Made by a program: the position numbers and the translations under genes. Below the pieces are notes generated by a model, which was not told where the DNA came from, did no database searches, and was given only the letters and a program-made list of their open reading frames with translations. From assembly GCA_963971225.1 (NCBI GenBank), contig OZ020269.1, forward strand, positions 109,129,486 through 109,193,485: a DNA stretch of 64,000 nucleotides. Reading direction: 5' to 3'. How positions within the stretch are numbered: the stretch's first letter is position 1; each line of letters opens with the position of its first letter. Below, piece after piece: positions 11,498-23,055 of the stretch. The DNA comes from Melieria omissa. Taxonomy: Eukaryota; Arthropoda; Insecta; Diptera; Ulidiidae.

Positions 11498-12399
11498 CAC
11501 GGCTGTTGCATCTTGCCTGTCGCTCCGCATTTTGTACTAAGTTTTTCTTAGTAACGCGGCCATTGGTCGGCGCGCGACAGTCACTCCAAGTGATGCTCGT
11601 CAGCGTCAACAGACAATCCTGCAATTTTATGCAATAGACCGGTTTACGAAATTCATTTTCAAAATTTCCACCACATTACCTCATCAATCTTACATGATAT
11701 TATTTTTTGTTGCTTTTACCTAGATCTTAAGCTTCGTTACACACACTTAAGAGTTATTCAAAGGACAGATTTATAAGTTATGTTGTTTGAGAGCGCGGGT
11801 TAACTTGGGCCGCCAATGTTTCGGAGCTCAAAAGTCGTCTTTCGACCTTTTAACGCAGAGATCCTACTATAGTGAGGTCGAGCCGAAGACAAATTCCGTT
11901 TCACTTGTAGCTATTCTAATGGCGGTGCAATGAGCCCCTCTCTTTTGCTTTGTCTTTTTTTCTCTCACAATATTTGAACCTTAAGGTTTTTAATTGCTTT
12001 TTGAATATTTAAAGTAATTACGAAAATGTTTTTTAACGGAGCCAAGTGTATTACGGCTAAAATGCATCAAGTCCAAAGTGAAAACTGCATTCCAAGCCCG
12101 AATGGTTTGCTTGTGATAGTTTTAAGATACATTTTATATTATCCCAAGCAAAACCTGCTTCTAAATCGAAGCGGTCTTATATAAAAGCGGATTTTTGCAA
12201 GTTTGGCGCCGGAGAGTTATTCTCACGTTTTTATTAAGTGTATTGATCTTTAAATTTAAAAACATGCACTTGGTCCATTTTAGCTGCACACTTGCGCAAC
12301 TACTGTCGTTTTCTTGTTACGAATTAACTGCGCTCTCCCATCACTCAAATTGAAAACATTGCACAAAAATCGAACAATTACTTAAAGTATTTGAAAGCA

Positions 12400-12417
12400 A
12401 ACACACACACACACACA
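12400..12417. repeat. (AC)n microsatellite
   Basis: Nine uninterrupted AC units. Confidence 0.85.
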
Positions 12418-13338
12418 TACATCCACATCCACACATCCAACGAACCTCAGATTTCGTTGCTTACACACAACCGATTTCCCCATTATCCTCCACACACTGC
12501 AATAGTACAATTTTTATCTATATATTTAATAAATAGAGTTTTTATTTACACAAAGACCCACCCCAACCCTTTTTCCTCCCCAGCACCAACAACCCCATAA
12601 ACACTCCTACAATAGACCGAATATGCAATAGCCAGGGAATTTTTTACTGTACTGTTAGATACATATAGCGTTTTTTCTCAAATCGATTGATGTTTGTTCA
12701 TAAATACGACGAAACAATGAAACAGTTAATTCACTCAAGTGCCGTTAAAATCTCAATGAAACAACTACAATACAAGAATAAAATCACATTTTGTACCATT
12801 TAAGCAAGCAGCGCAGACCAGAAGTGAAAGGGAGAGAGGGGATGAGAGCGAGTTGCGGGAAAGTATAAATAGATCGCACTGAACAATAGTGTCGTGTTCT
12901 TAATTTTAGGATATCAATTTAAAAGGCGGGAACATTTTGTGTGTCCTGCCCAAAATTACTTCAGCATCGCACTTCACAGCTCCTTTTCCGTCATCATTAC
13001 GAAGTTGTGGCTGTCCGCCTGCCTATGTCTCATTCGTTCGTCCAATCGAAAAATAATACAACTACGAAGGCTTCTACTACGATTTGCCCAATGGAGCTTC
13101 GGGTTGGATTCCGCTAACAAATTTTCGATTTCGTTAAGGGACCTCTCTCTTTCGCTCTCTTTAAAGTAGTGATAGTTTTGAAGTACATATTTTTGTTTTA
13201 TAACTTTCAAAGTTATCCTTTTATGAATACATACGAACATTTATTCAGGTATATTTACATATATAATATATATACATGTAATTATCAACACAACCGCAAT
13301 AGTATATATTTGGCGTAGAAATGAAACCATTTGGCTCC

Positions 13339-13358
13339 CACACACACACACACACACA
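13339..13358. repeat. (CA)n microsatellite
   Basis: Ten uninterrupted CA units. Confidence 0.85.
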
Positions 13359-15126
13359 TTCACTTAGTTTTAATATACGAAATTGCAGGGATTTCTTTAT
13401 AGTTATATACTTAATCATTTGTCTTTAAGAGAACATTTTCAAATTTCTCGCATAACATATGAAAAAATATATGAAAACGTTTAAATTCTTTAGAACTTGG
13501 CTTGTTTCGTATTTATTTAATACAAATTTTTTCAAATTTTCGGTTTCTTCAATCGAGCACTATTCTTAATCGAAGGGAATTATGGTTAAGATTTATTTTT
13601 ATATTTTAATTTGTTGATCAATTGTAATTAAAAACTGAAAAATGTACTACAAATAAAGTCCGAAATTGATTTCAAAATTGAATTGTTGTCTCGATTTCAA
13701 TTTTGGGGTCATCGTTTTCAGTGTCAGACGATGTGGCGCAACCAGCATTAAGTAATGAAACAAGGCGCGGTGCATTTCCGTGTCCTGGCTTAACGGAGTA
13801 TTTGATGTTGTGCATCAATCGGAAGGGACATCGATCATTAGTGCAAAGGAGTCCAGCATTCGCAATGCAAATGTAAATAAATGTGTGGCAAATTGCCACC
13901 ACAATGTTACTAGCCCCGAGCCAACCAACCCAGCACCCAAAAATTTTTTCAACTCTGGAGAACAACTCCGCCATTTCATGCGTTTCTGTCGTACATTAAA
14001 ATTTATTTTAAAATTTATAAATATGTGTTACAACTTATATATGTAAATTTATGTAGTATTATCGTTGAGTTGCATATACTTTGTATGTACTCCGCTTTAT
14101 CGCTTATCTGCAAAACATCAGTTCCTCGCAAGACGCCGGCGAACGGGAGCATAACATATATCCCTTTGCTTTGTTACGCAATTAATTAGGCTTAAATTTG
14201 CAAGAATTTTTAAGTTAATACAAAATGTTTGTCGAATTTGCGTATGGATTCTTTGCACACATCGAAAAATGCTCACGTGCGAGCAGATGAAATAAGCCAA
14301 ACAATGTGTAAATAATATTAGTGGAATTCATAGTAATGCGCGTGACGTGATGATGACGTGAGTTTTGAGAACTTGTGAGAATCATTTAAAGTGCAATACA
14401 GAAAACAAATGCGCATTTTAAAATTACATAATGAACAGTCGCGTTTTTCATTTCGTCTGGTATAGAAATGAACAGTTTTAGAATATTCTCTTTAATTAAA
14501 TTAAGGTTTTACATATTATAATTCAAAATAAAAAAATGTGATTATTAGGCTTGTGGCTGCTTTGTTTCAACTTCTTTTTTTGTTAGTAATATTTGAAGAT
14601 CTATTTCAAGATCAGCTTCCGCGTATTTCTTCTTTAGTTAAAGAAAAAATAGAGCACATTTTTGGCGCCGTACATTTTAAAACACACACAAAACGTAAAA
14701 AACGCATACAATGAAAGAAACAATAGGTGATTCAGATTTAAAGGCCATTTGTGCGAAATAGCTATAAAGAGCAAGTGGCAGATGTCCAGTTTTCATACCA
14801 ATGATTTCCAATTTCAAGTTTAAATGAAGTAAATTTTATACAGACGATTTCCGGGATCAGGCGGCTTTTGTTCGAAAGGACAGTCAGGTGCCCCTGATTT
14901 CCATTATCATAAACTTTGCGTCTTCAACGAATTGTATTTCTTCTGCGCATTAGTCTACACATTACAATTTTTTTTTTAATATTAGATATCGCCAGCACTG
15001 ATGGCTCTTTGCATTCGCGACGTTTACTTTATCGAACAACTGTGGTCACACCTCAGTGTTTTCAAAATGAGGAGTGAAGGAAGTATGAAAACGGAAACCA
15101 AAAGCAGAAACCGCACATTCTACCAA

Positions 15127-17033
15127 TTAGTCGGCCTTTCTAGGTTTACGTTTGCGCACCTCAGCCGGATTGCTAGACATTTTTACATCGCCCTTAGGGG
15201 CATCACCTCCAGACTGGCCATTTTTTTTATTGTCTTTTTCGCTTTCCGGTTCTTCAGATTCGCTGGTGGAGCTTTTTTCGCCTTCAGAAGTGCCGGCGGT
15301 TTCCTCGTCATTAGGGACTTCCTCACCATTGGCCAAATCTTCATCATCGTTGTCTTGATCGTCATCGTTATCTGCGTTCTCCTGCTCTTCGTCTTCGATT
15401 TCATCATTTGCCAAGTCCTCGACCGCATTGCCTGACTTCTCCTTGGACTCGGAGAAGCTTTGACGTAGCGCTTTCTTTGGTGGATACAAAAAATCGACAA
15501 CACAGATCAGTAGCAGACCCAGAGCGGCGCCTACGAATATAGTGCCAAAGGCGAAGAGCGCGTACGAGCCCCAAGTGGGCATGCCAAACTCCTCTTGCAG
15601 GCGTACATTGAAGTCCTGTTGATACGAACGAATTAGATAGTTAAATATATAAAACGTGTACAAATTCCTAATCAGCGAATGGAATGAAAGAATGAAGTGT
15701 TTTAATCGACATAACTTTTAAATTTCGACACAAATTATTCGCCGTCTCACATCTGATACACCGAGTAAACCAGGCTCAGTATAATTATAGTATGAAGTTA
15801 ACAACTGTTTGTGAAAATCGCTTTCACAAAACGAATCGCTTTGTTATCATTCAGTATCGTTTAAAACATGGTGAAATTTTATATTTTGAGGATTAATTTT
15901 GATCATATGTATATTGTTAGGCACTATGTCATTACATGCTAACGACCCTACATTGTATTAAACGACTGAGTTTTAATAACCGGTCAGTCAAATCGCTATG
16001 CACATTTCATTTCGATTCATATTAAGATATGTATATTTATATAGATATATTGACCTAAAACGTACCTTAAGGGTATGCGACAGTTTGAAGAAATAAGACA
16101 GTATAGACATGTGAATTGTGTCGGGTTTCTTCCAGGCCGAAATTGGTTCTACCTTCTGCCACTGTTTTTGTTTAACGAAGAACATCAGCGCATCACCATC
16201 TCGCGAGCCACGGTACTGCCGGAATTCCCCATTCTTTACGCTGTATTCACAAATTTTAATAAAATAGCACAATGCACAATGTTTAATTAAATGCCCAAAA
16301 ATACTGGTCGCACTCGAAACGAACTAAATCAAAAGAACGTACTGGTAAATGGTGGGCAGTGCGGTGACAAAAAAGCGGCCGCTAAGCGACGGTGATGTAG
16401 TTACATCGATTTTGGCCACATTCACACCAATGTCGGCGGCGGCTGTGGCAAAGCGTTCCCATGTGGCAGCCAGATTCTTACAGGCCGGGCACCATGGTGC
16501 AAAACTGAAAATGATCAAAAGTAATTTTAACACCTCAAAACTAGATCAAACATTCATTTTAAACAATAATGAAAATTGTTGAAAATAATGTTTTCAAGCA
16601 ATGCGAACGCATATGGAATTTATAACCACAAGTACGCATTCGAATGCTGATTCACAGTAGAGTGGACGGCACATTTTTGGCTGGGAAGCAAGTCTAGCAG
16701 CCAAAACATACTACTCTCGCTTCTTACCACAGTAGCTGAACTACCAAGCGTAATTATTCGTGGGCAAATGTATTGCGAAAATATGCATCCTTACAATTCC
16801 ACCATCCATTCGCCCTTCAGCATCAGCTGCCAATTGTCCTCCTGCAATTCAATCAACTGCGTTCTTTGACGACTCGCTTCCCGATTGATTGCACCAGCTA
16901 AGCCATTTCCACTGCCGTGGTACTGCGGTTGCTGCGCCAGCACAGCGACGCCACCCGCTGCGATTGTCAAACAGACCATAGTCACAGTCATCGAGAGACG
17001 TACACACACCGCCATCCCCTTAATCGATCGCAT
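15127..17033 (-). CDS. TMX1: Thioredoxin-related transmembrane protein, TMX1 type (exons 17033-16795, 16504-16343, 16240-16066, 15615-15127)
   Basis: This is an ER membrane protein-disulfide isomerase family member. Four exons join in frame through GT/AG junctions (donors GTAAGG, GTACGT, GTACGT; acceptors TTTTCAG, ATACAG, CAACAG) to give 354 residues. A signal peptide covers about residues 1-34. A thioredoxin domain follows with FFAPWCPACKNL; the active site CPAC is at about 85-88, the same motif as human TMX1. The cis-proline lies in ALPTIYH at about 130. Exon 3 continues YHVKNGEFRQYRGSRDG, a typical thioredoxin strand pair. The membrane span is about 208-232 (GSYALFAFGTIFVGAALG). A long acidic, Ser/Glu-rich tail then ends in RKRKPRKAD with no KDEL or KKXX signal. 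It is longer than human TMX1 (280 aa), mainly in the tail. The likely Drosophila counterpart is CG5554, from memory. The ATG at 17033 has a good context (AAATCATG). Confidence 0.92.
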
Positions 17034-17678
17034 GATTTTTGACCTTTTATCGTTGCTGCTGTTTTATTAGTTGCCGCTCGAGTACAATCGAATTGATTGA
17101 TTGAAAATTTTGATTGAATTTCAATCAAAGCAATGTGGAAAAAATTGTGGCCCAAACGGAAAAATGACGAATGCGGCTAGAGACAGTGTTACCAGTTCAA
17201 TGTTATCTAGTAAAGTAAAATTCCAACACACTGTTGCATGGCAATGGTATGCGCACGTTCTGTTTTGGTGTTTATAAAGTGCAAGTCCCGAAGTTTCAAA
17301 CTGAGTAGTTGATGCCTATTTCAAGGCAGAAAAAGTGTTGTTACCGTAAGCTGTGAAGAAAACACTGTTTTTATATAACTCTTGCTTTAATAACTATTTA
17401 CATAGATGTCCCCGAAAGCAATTCTTTCTATACAACTATCTACGAGTATCTATATTTCTGGTGTCGCCCTGTGGTTGAAATTCGACTATTCGCGCAAACT
17501 GAAACCAATAAATGTAAAAGACGGAATAGATGCTGACATATTATTATCGTTTACCTATATTTCTGATTTGCATAAAACTGTTGTCATTCCGCATAACTAT
17601 GAAAAAGAGGTGTTCTTTCCAACGCTCAGAAACAGAGACTTAAAATGTTTGTACTAAATTTGTTAATTTATTAATTTA
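17034..17678. other. TMX1 5' region and intergenic DNA
   Basis: Holds the presumed 5' UTR and promoter of TMX1 (minus strand). No other coding sequence is supported; an 83-codon plus-strand ORF at 17406 lacks any recognisable motif. Confidence 0.4.
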
Positions 17679-17743
17679 CAGTGCGTTTCAAAAATTAGTG
17701 TTGCTTATAAAACTTACAAAAGAAGGTATAGTAATGAATTATA

Positions 17744-18001
17744 TCTGTGGCATTTTGACAAAACAACCTAAGTCTAATTTTCAAAATGTTCAGGGGAACG
17801 AAAAAACTGATGAGGTACAGACCAAATCTCATAAAAAACTCGAGAAAAGTTGAAATTATACACGTCATATCTCTGTAACTAAATGTCATAGAAACAAAGA
17901 GATTACACCAAAAGAAGCGTCTTAAAATTGTTTCTTTACTATTACAAAAATTGGAAATTTGACTTAAGTCGACTTAAGTGCTTTTGTCAAAATTCCACAG
18001 A
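17744..18001. mobile_element. 258 bp MITE nested in the Tc1-like element (copy 1)
   Basis: It begins TCTGTGGCATTTTGACAAAA and ends with the inverted form (TTTTGTCAAAATTCCACAGA), a 20 bp inverted repeat with one mismatch. TA flanks both sides here. It contains the perfect palindrome ACTTAAGTCGACTTAAGT. A full-length copy of the same size lies inverted at 50190-50447. It has no coding capacity and must move with foreign transposase. Confidence 0.8.
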
Positions 18002-18129
18002 TATATATTTTCTGAAAGGCTGTGCAAATATCTTTTTCGCATTATTATCAAAACTTTGTTCAGTCTCCGTTGTTGTCAGTAATAGCTCGACATCTTTTGT
18101 TACAATTTTGGCTTATTTTTTAGTAAACT

Positions 18130-18698
18130 CCAAAGAAACCCCACTCGAAATCCGTTTTAATGCCAAAATGAGCTGTTTTGTTGTTGATATTCGTTTTCCT
18201 CTAAGCTTTGGCTTCATTAAGGACCAAACATTTTCGATTGGGTTTGCATCTGGCCTTTGAGATGGCCAATTTGATGTTTCCACACCAAATTTTCTCTATC
18301 CCATTTCAGACGATTTTCCACATGTTTTTACCCAATAGCGATTTCGACGTGGTACTTCTATGAGGAATGCCCGATTTCAGAAGCCTGCATCGGATAGTGG
18401 CTGTTGATACTTCGACTCTCTTCTGCGACAATCTTTTCTTCGCTAGTTTCAGGCTAAGAATTGGAGTGTTATCAAACATCCGGACTATCGCCTTATCCGC
18501 TTTGTTCTGAGTGGTTTTCTTCCTGCCTCTCCGTGGCTCGTCGTCCCCATTTCCGAACTCTTTGAATCGACTGACCCACTTCCTCACAAATAAAACTGAT
18601 GTTTTTGTGTATTTTGCGACTGGAGGATTCATTTTGAGACCATTTGGATGGTTTACCAAAAACACTACTTCGAAACGTTTTTTAAATTCTGCACTCAT
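18130..18698 (-). pseudogene. Tc1-like transposase, broken
   Basis: From an ATG at 18698 about 130 codons are open. They encode the N-terminal paired HTH DNA-binding region (FVRKWVSRFKEF) and a linker GRKKTTQNKADKAIVRMF followed by a second helix-turn-helix. The frame then stops. In a shifted frame at about 18190-18275 the C-terminal motif WPSQRPDANPIENVW is visible, including the second Asp and the Glu of the DDE triad region. The first catalytic Asp segment (normally DESKF-like) is deleted. No active protein is possible. Confidence 0.8.
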
Positions 18699-18856
18699 TT
18701 TTAATACTTTATATATCCGCGAAAACTTGTACCCAACTAAGAAAACAGAAACACGCGAAAACGGTATTTTAATATAGAAGATGATCTGATATTAAAACCA
18801 TGGCAAACTTCTACAGTTAAAAAGATATGGCCAACACTTATTTTTGAAACGCACTG

Positions 18857-19183
18857 TATATCTATTTTCTTCATATGCCCAATCACTTGTTTTTGTGAAA
18901 ATCGATATGCATTTAATTTTACTTTGCCAGAAACAAATATGTTTTATTATTGGTTTGGTCCTAGTTTTAACTGCCTTTATGTTTCCCCAGTCCATCTTTT
19001 AACTCAGATTGATTCTAAGAATTATGGTTTAGGTCTGTTATGTTTTAAACTTGCTGGACAGCAATGGTACATTTGCTTTGCAGGGCTTCGATTTTATAAT
19101 CGGTCTTTCTCTTTTTGATACATTTCGCTTGATCGTAGTGTACGCACAACAACGAGTTGTTTATTTTGAATAACATCTGTTAA
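18857..19183. other. No gene recognised
   Basis: AT-rich spacer between two transposons; nothing supportable. Confidence 0.4.
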
Positions 19184-19721
19184 CCTTCACTCCGTGCTTG
19201 GAGTATACAGTTCCCCACGACGACATAAAACATTAAATTGTGAAGGTTTTAATTCTAAACGATATATTTATACTTATATCATTGGAAAGGTATTGATAAG
19301 AGGAATCTAAAAGCATAAACAGATATCTCATTTAAAGTATGATTAGGCAGATATAGCCAAAAAAAGCACACAAGCTGTTTGTTGTGCTATGGGGAATAAA
19401 TGACCCGGTTATTTATACCAATACATTTTGTATGCAAAACTTATCCAAGTTCTGAACCACTGAAGTTCTAAATCTCAAGCACACTCACCGGTGGAATAAC
19501 AGATTCAAAGACGGTAAACAAATAAATAAAATAAAAATACTAATACAAAACAACAAACAACAACAACATTAATAATATTTCATACTATAATGATAATATA
19601 ATTCTTTCCCAAAAAATTATTATTTTACTCATTCCCATACAAACTATACTGGTTCAAAAATGGGGAACTCAGTTCCCCATTGCACGGGATTAGGGTATAA
19701 AAATCATGCACAGAGTGAAGG
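19184..19721. mobile_element. TTAA-flanked (piggyBac-like) MITE, 538 bp
   Basis: TTAA at 19180-19183 and at 19722-19725 flank inverted ends CCTTCACTCCGTGC and GCACAGAGTGAAGG (13 of 14 matching). TTAA duplication and C-rich ends are typical of the piggyBac superfamily. No transposase is encoded. GTTCCCCA-type motifs recur in inverted orientation just inside both ends. Confidence 0.75.
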
Positions 19722-20340
19722 TTAACTGTGTTGTGCATTGCGTAGAGACAGCAAGTGACCCTGCAAGACAGATCTGACAGTTAAAAACTTATAAGTGATA
19801 GTATGATCGACGATTCTCCCATAGAAGTCGCCCTCTCATTTATCAACATTACAAACAATTGTAAATTGTTGCAAATTCGACAAATTTACATTATCTTACG
19901 TCGTAGTTATACGTCAGACTGAAATCATCGCTTGGAAATCAGATGTACGAGAGCGAGAAACGAGCATCAACACGGGGGCGAAATATCAAACGTACATATC
20001 CATGCTAAAATATTTACAGCATGGATATGAGATATTTCGTTGAATTACATTTAAATTATCAGTCGTCTGGATGTTAACATACATACATACAGTTCTCGCA
20101 GGGGGTCTGCAGTGTCACACAATTGGTAATGGCTAGGCCAATAGTGGTAGCGACTGCCGTAACTGACAAGAAGCCGGATTATTAATGGACGTTTAATTAA
20201 TTTATAACCAATTAAGCAGCGAACGTTGTTTTCCAGCAGTGGCGGCGGCAATCATCGTCATCATCGTTCCCCGAACACAGTGCGAGCTGTCGTCAGCGCG
20301 TGACCACCGAACAGCGCCGAGAGTTGGCTTCGGCCTGCGG
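19722..20340. other. No gene recognised
   Basis: Intergenic sequence with ACATACATACATAC near 20083 and GC-richer DNA from 20230 that leads into the candidate promoter at 20341. Confidence 0.4.
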
Positions 20341-20625
20341 TATAAAACGCACAAAAGGCATCACAATAAAAACGACGATTGTGATCGACTCCTTCTACCG
20401 GTCTTTTTCCTTACAGCCTAGAACGAGGGTCAGGTCGCGTAAATCGGCAACCGGTTTCGATCTATCTTGCGCTCAAGCCGCTGCGGCGATTGCGAAGAGT
20501 AAAATTCAAGAGTGAATCACAATAAAAACAAGTCGAAAACAAAATTGCCATAATATTGGCGGCTGGGCTTATACGTGTAAGCCAACAACATGAGCGACAG
20601 CAGCCGCTACAAGAACTAATAACAG
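20341..20625 (+). promoter_or_regulatory. Candidate TATA promoter and non-coding first exon
   Basis: GCGGTATAAAACGC at 20341 is a good TATA box in a GC-rich setting. About 285 bp downstream a strong splice donor, AACAG|GTAAGC, falls at 20626. Between them are only tiny ORFs, one being MSDSSRYKN just before the donor. This could be a 5' UTR exon of a plus-strand gene or lncRNA, but no matching downstream exon was identified. It is speculative. Confidence 0.25.
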
Positions 20626-20639
20626 GTAAGCACGCTTTA

Positions 20640-22218
20640 ACCGGTGGATTCGATTTATTTGCACCCTGCGTTTGAACTATGTACATGTTTATCCTAATTG
20701 TGTGAAATCTCCACACAATTAGGAAACCTAAGAAACCTAATTTCATTCCAATTCTAATTCGGTACGTTTATGTCTACTTTTAATTGCGCTTAACATATGC
20801 CCTTTTTGGTCACAAACGTCATGCCAAAGTGAGCACACGCCGGGAACTCAGTGCAGGGTGTAACTAAGTTAAAGACAACAATTTCAAAATTTATGGCATT
20901 TATTCACGACATACACCTGCAACATCAGTAGCGTATCTGGAGTGAGATTTCAAGGGGCTTTTGGCTTCAGTTAACTGCTTTCTTTTAATATCATTAATTT
21001 AACATTAACATTTAACATTAATTTAAGAATTAACACAACATTTGTACATATTCATATGTACACAACATACATGTACTCAATATGTGTATGAACGAAAATG
21101 TTTGCCATACATCCAAATTGTCTATTTAAATAGAGTTCAAACACACTCACGAAGTAAGTGCACATAATCTGGAGAAGCAAGTTCTACCGAAATCGATTGT
21201 TTATTTTTTCTAAAAAAAAGGAAAAAATGCTGGCAATTTATAATGAGATTGGATTCTCCGCCGACTTATTAGCATATGAAATTAAAATTTGGCGTGATAG
21301 TTCATATTGAGTCTTCCCAACGAAGCGGCCACCAGACATTGACTCCATTTGCGGTCGAACAGCAAAAGCAGTAGTTTTGATTTCGATAGGTCATTGCACC
21401 ATTTAACTTTGTGCGGTATTGCTGCCAGCTGATTATGTTGCATTAGTAACAGGAGGATGGTTCGATCGGGGAAAATGAATTGTCACAAGCCCAGTTTAGT
21501 ATTGGCCAATTGTAGAGTTGGTACGAATACATTTTTTAGTGGTCAAGACATGCTCGACCTTAGCGATGACTTCTAGTACGCAAAAGTATTTTGTTGGCTT
21601 CGTAGTCGTAGTCGTATGTATGTATGTATCAATGTACTATATGTAGGGTTGTGTTGAACTAAATGTGTGAATCTGCATAACACGATTTTCAATAAGCGGC
21701 CGCCGTGTTTTAGTGTGCAAAAAACGATGCTGATTAATGGAACAATCAATGGGTTGCGATTTGTTGTGCTTAAGTGTTGTTGACGGTTACCCAATGTGCG
21801 GCTTAGTATTCTACGCGCAGTCTCGCAACCATGGCGTCTCTGCATTGGTCGCGCCGTAATTCACGACACGAGTCACTTGCTGTAACCAAAACACAAAGTA
21901 TATTGTAACGTTCATAAGAAGCTTAAACGTTGTTTCTGCACACTCAATTTTTGGCCCAGATTTGTAATGATGGCACTTTAAAAGTATGTGACTGGTTGCG
22001 GCTATTAGACAGTTGGGTCCATCCATTGAGTTGTGGAAATCGTAAACTCCCACTACTCCCACTTATTGTCTGGTCTTGCAGCATGACACGCCTTCTGTAA
22101 TGATGACGAAATTGTTTGAATGCTGCATTTTACTCGAAAATGCTTGTAAAGTTTATCTTTTAAGTGTTTTACAACATTATTCAGTTTTAAAAAACTTTAC
22201 TACACAGAAGGACAGCGT
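20640..22218. other. No gene recognised
   Basis: Mixed AT-rich intergenic DNA with a GTATGTATGTATG stretch near 21615. Several 70-90 codon ORFs are present on the minus strand, none with motifs. Confidence 0.4.
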
Positions 22219-22530
22219 AATGAGTGGAAAAAATTCGATAACACTGCTGTGGGTTCCCGGAAATGAAGAAGCCGATGTACTAGACCCTGTTTATAGGGCC
22301 TCAGCCAGTGATAGGGTGTAGTCTGGGAGAGAACAAGGCTGCTAAGAGTGGCAGTCTGTTACATAAACACCACAACTACTGGGACGGGATATGCAACCGA
22401 AGATATTTTTTATATTCGCCTCAGCCCAGCAGCACCAATTACTAGCTGTGGCTGAACAAAAGTGATAAGAATTTGAGAACCATTGTGTCGTTTAACGATT
22501 ATGTCGAATTGGGGGACGAGCCTGGCCTTT
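22219..22530 (+). pseudogene. Non-LTR retrotransposon RNase H region fragment
   Basis: The plus strand reads ITLLWVPGNEEADVL, which is a shortened form of the RNase H phrase 'W-PGH-GI-GNE-AD' found at the end of jockey/I-type ORF2. After frame changes it gives NKSDKNLRTIVSF, like the 'L-R-LVGLLTGH' segment that follows. Several stops and shifts make it a clear relic. It is cut by the mariner at 22533, and sequence after 23055 (TVGLARSTSRSY) could be its continuation. Confidence 0.5.
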
Positions 22531-22532
22531 TA

Positions 22533-23053
22533 CGTGGGTGGTCCGATAAGTACTTAGCTTACAAAAGAAAAACGAAAATTTTGGAAAAGTGGCGATTTAT
22601 TTCTCAACGTACTCTCCTTTCAACTCGATACACTTGACCCAGCGATGCTCCAACTTCTTTAACCCGTCGGAAAAATACGTTTTCTGGAGGCCTCCGTGGC
22701 GGCGATAACTTCCTCATTCGACTCAAATTTCTGCCCGGCGAGTGACTTTTTCAAGTTTGGAAACAAAAAGAAGTCACACGGGGCCAAATCTGGAGAATAC
22801 GGTGGATGGGGCAGCTGTTCGTAGCCTAATGCGACCAATTTGGCGAATCACCGACCGATATTGCTCTTTTTCCATTTTTCTAAAATCCGCGGACACGTTC
22901 GTTTCCACATGCGGTCAAAACGAAACTACAAATCCAATATGGCTGAAATTTTGACAGAAGCCGTCTACGAGGATGTACTACACGATAGCAAATTTCTCTT
23001 ATGATAGTGGCACCATCGGGCGGTGGGGCTAAGTACTTATCGGACTGCCCACG
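22533..23053. mobile_element. Internally deleted mariner, 521 bp
   Basis: Inverted ends CGTGGGTGGTCCGATAAGTA and TACTTATCGGACTGCCCACG differ at two bases and are flanked by TA (22531-22532, 23054-23055). On the minus strand it keeps MEKEQYRSVIR near the start and, after a deletion, YSPDLAPCDFFLFPNLKK and a C-terminal HRWVKCIELKGEYVE. The first two catalytic Asp regions are gone. It cannot encode a transposase. Confidence 0.88.
22560..22880 (-). pseudogene. Mariner transposase remnant (C-terminal third)
   Basis: From about 22880 the minus strand has an ATG with MEKEQYRSVIR, then jumps to the third catalytic Asp motif (SPDLAPCD) and the conserved tail FESNEEVIAATEA and KCIELKGEYVEK. One stop and a frameshift occur near 22670. 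It lacks the HTH domain and the first two catalytic Asp residues. Confidence 0.8.
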
Positions 23054-23055
23054 TA

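Larger units (their letters stand above)
11498..15126. other. SNRNP27 3' region and intergenic DNA with CA microsatellites
   Basis: No coding sequence was recognised. It includes the likely 3' UTR of SNRNP27, with AATAAA motifs near 12527 and 12776. Pure AC/CA microsatellites lie at about 12400-12417 and 13339-13358. The DNA from 13.2 to 14.9 kb is AT-rich. Everything just left of 15127 would be the 3' UTR of the TMX1 gene on the minus strand. Confidence 0.5.
17679..18856. mobile_element. Degenerate Tc1-like DNA transposon, 1,178 bp
   Basis: Both ends carry the same inverted repeat, CAGTGCGTTTCAAAAATWAG, about 24 bp with one mismatch, and each end is flanked by TA, the target of the Tc1/mariner superfamily. 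Inside, the minus strand encodes a broken transposase, and a separate 258 bp MITE is nested near the left end. The element is shorter than intact Tc1 elements (about 1.6 kb) once the MITE is subtracted, so much of the catalytic region is deleted. Confidence 0.85.

Noticed and set aside
15001..15435. 144-codon hydrophobic plus-strand ORF opposite the TMX1 acidic tail
   Set aside because: Acidic codons read backwards give Phe/Ile/Val-rich frames; it overlaps a supported exon.
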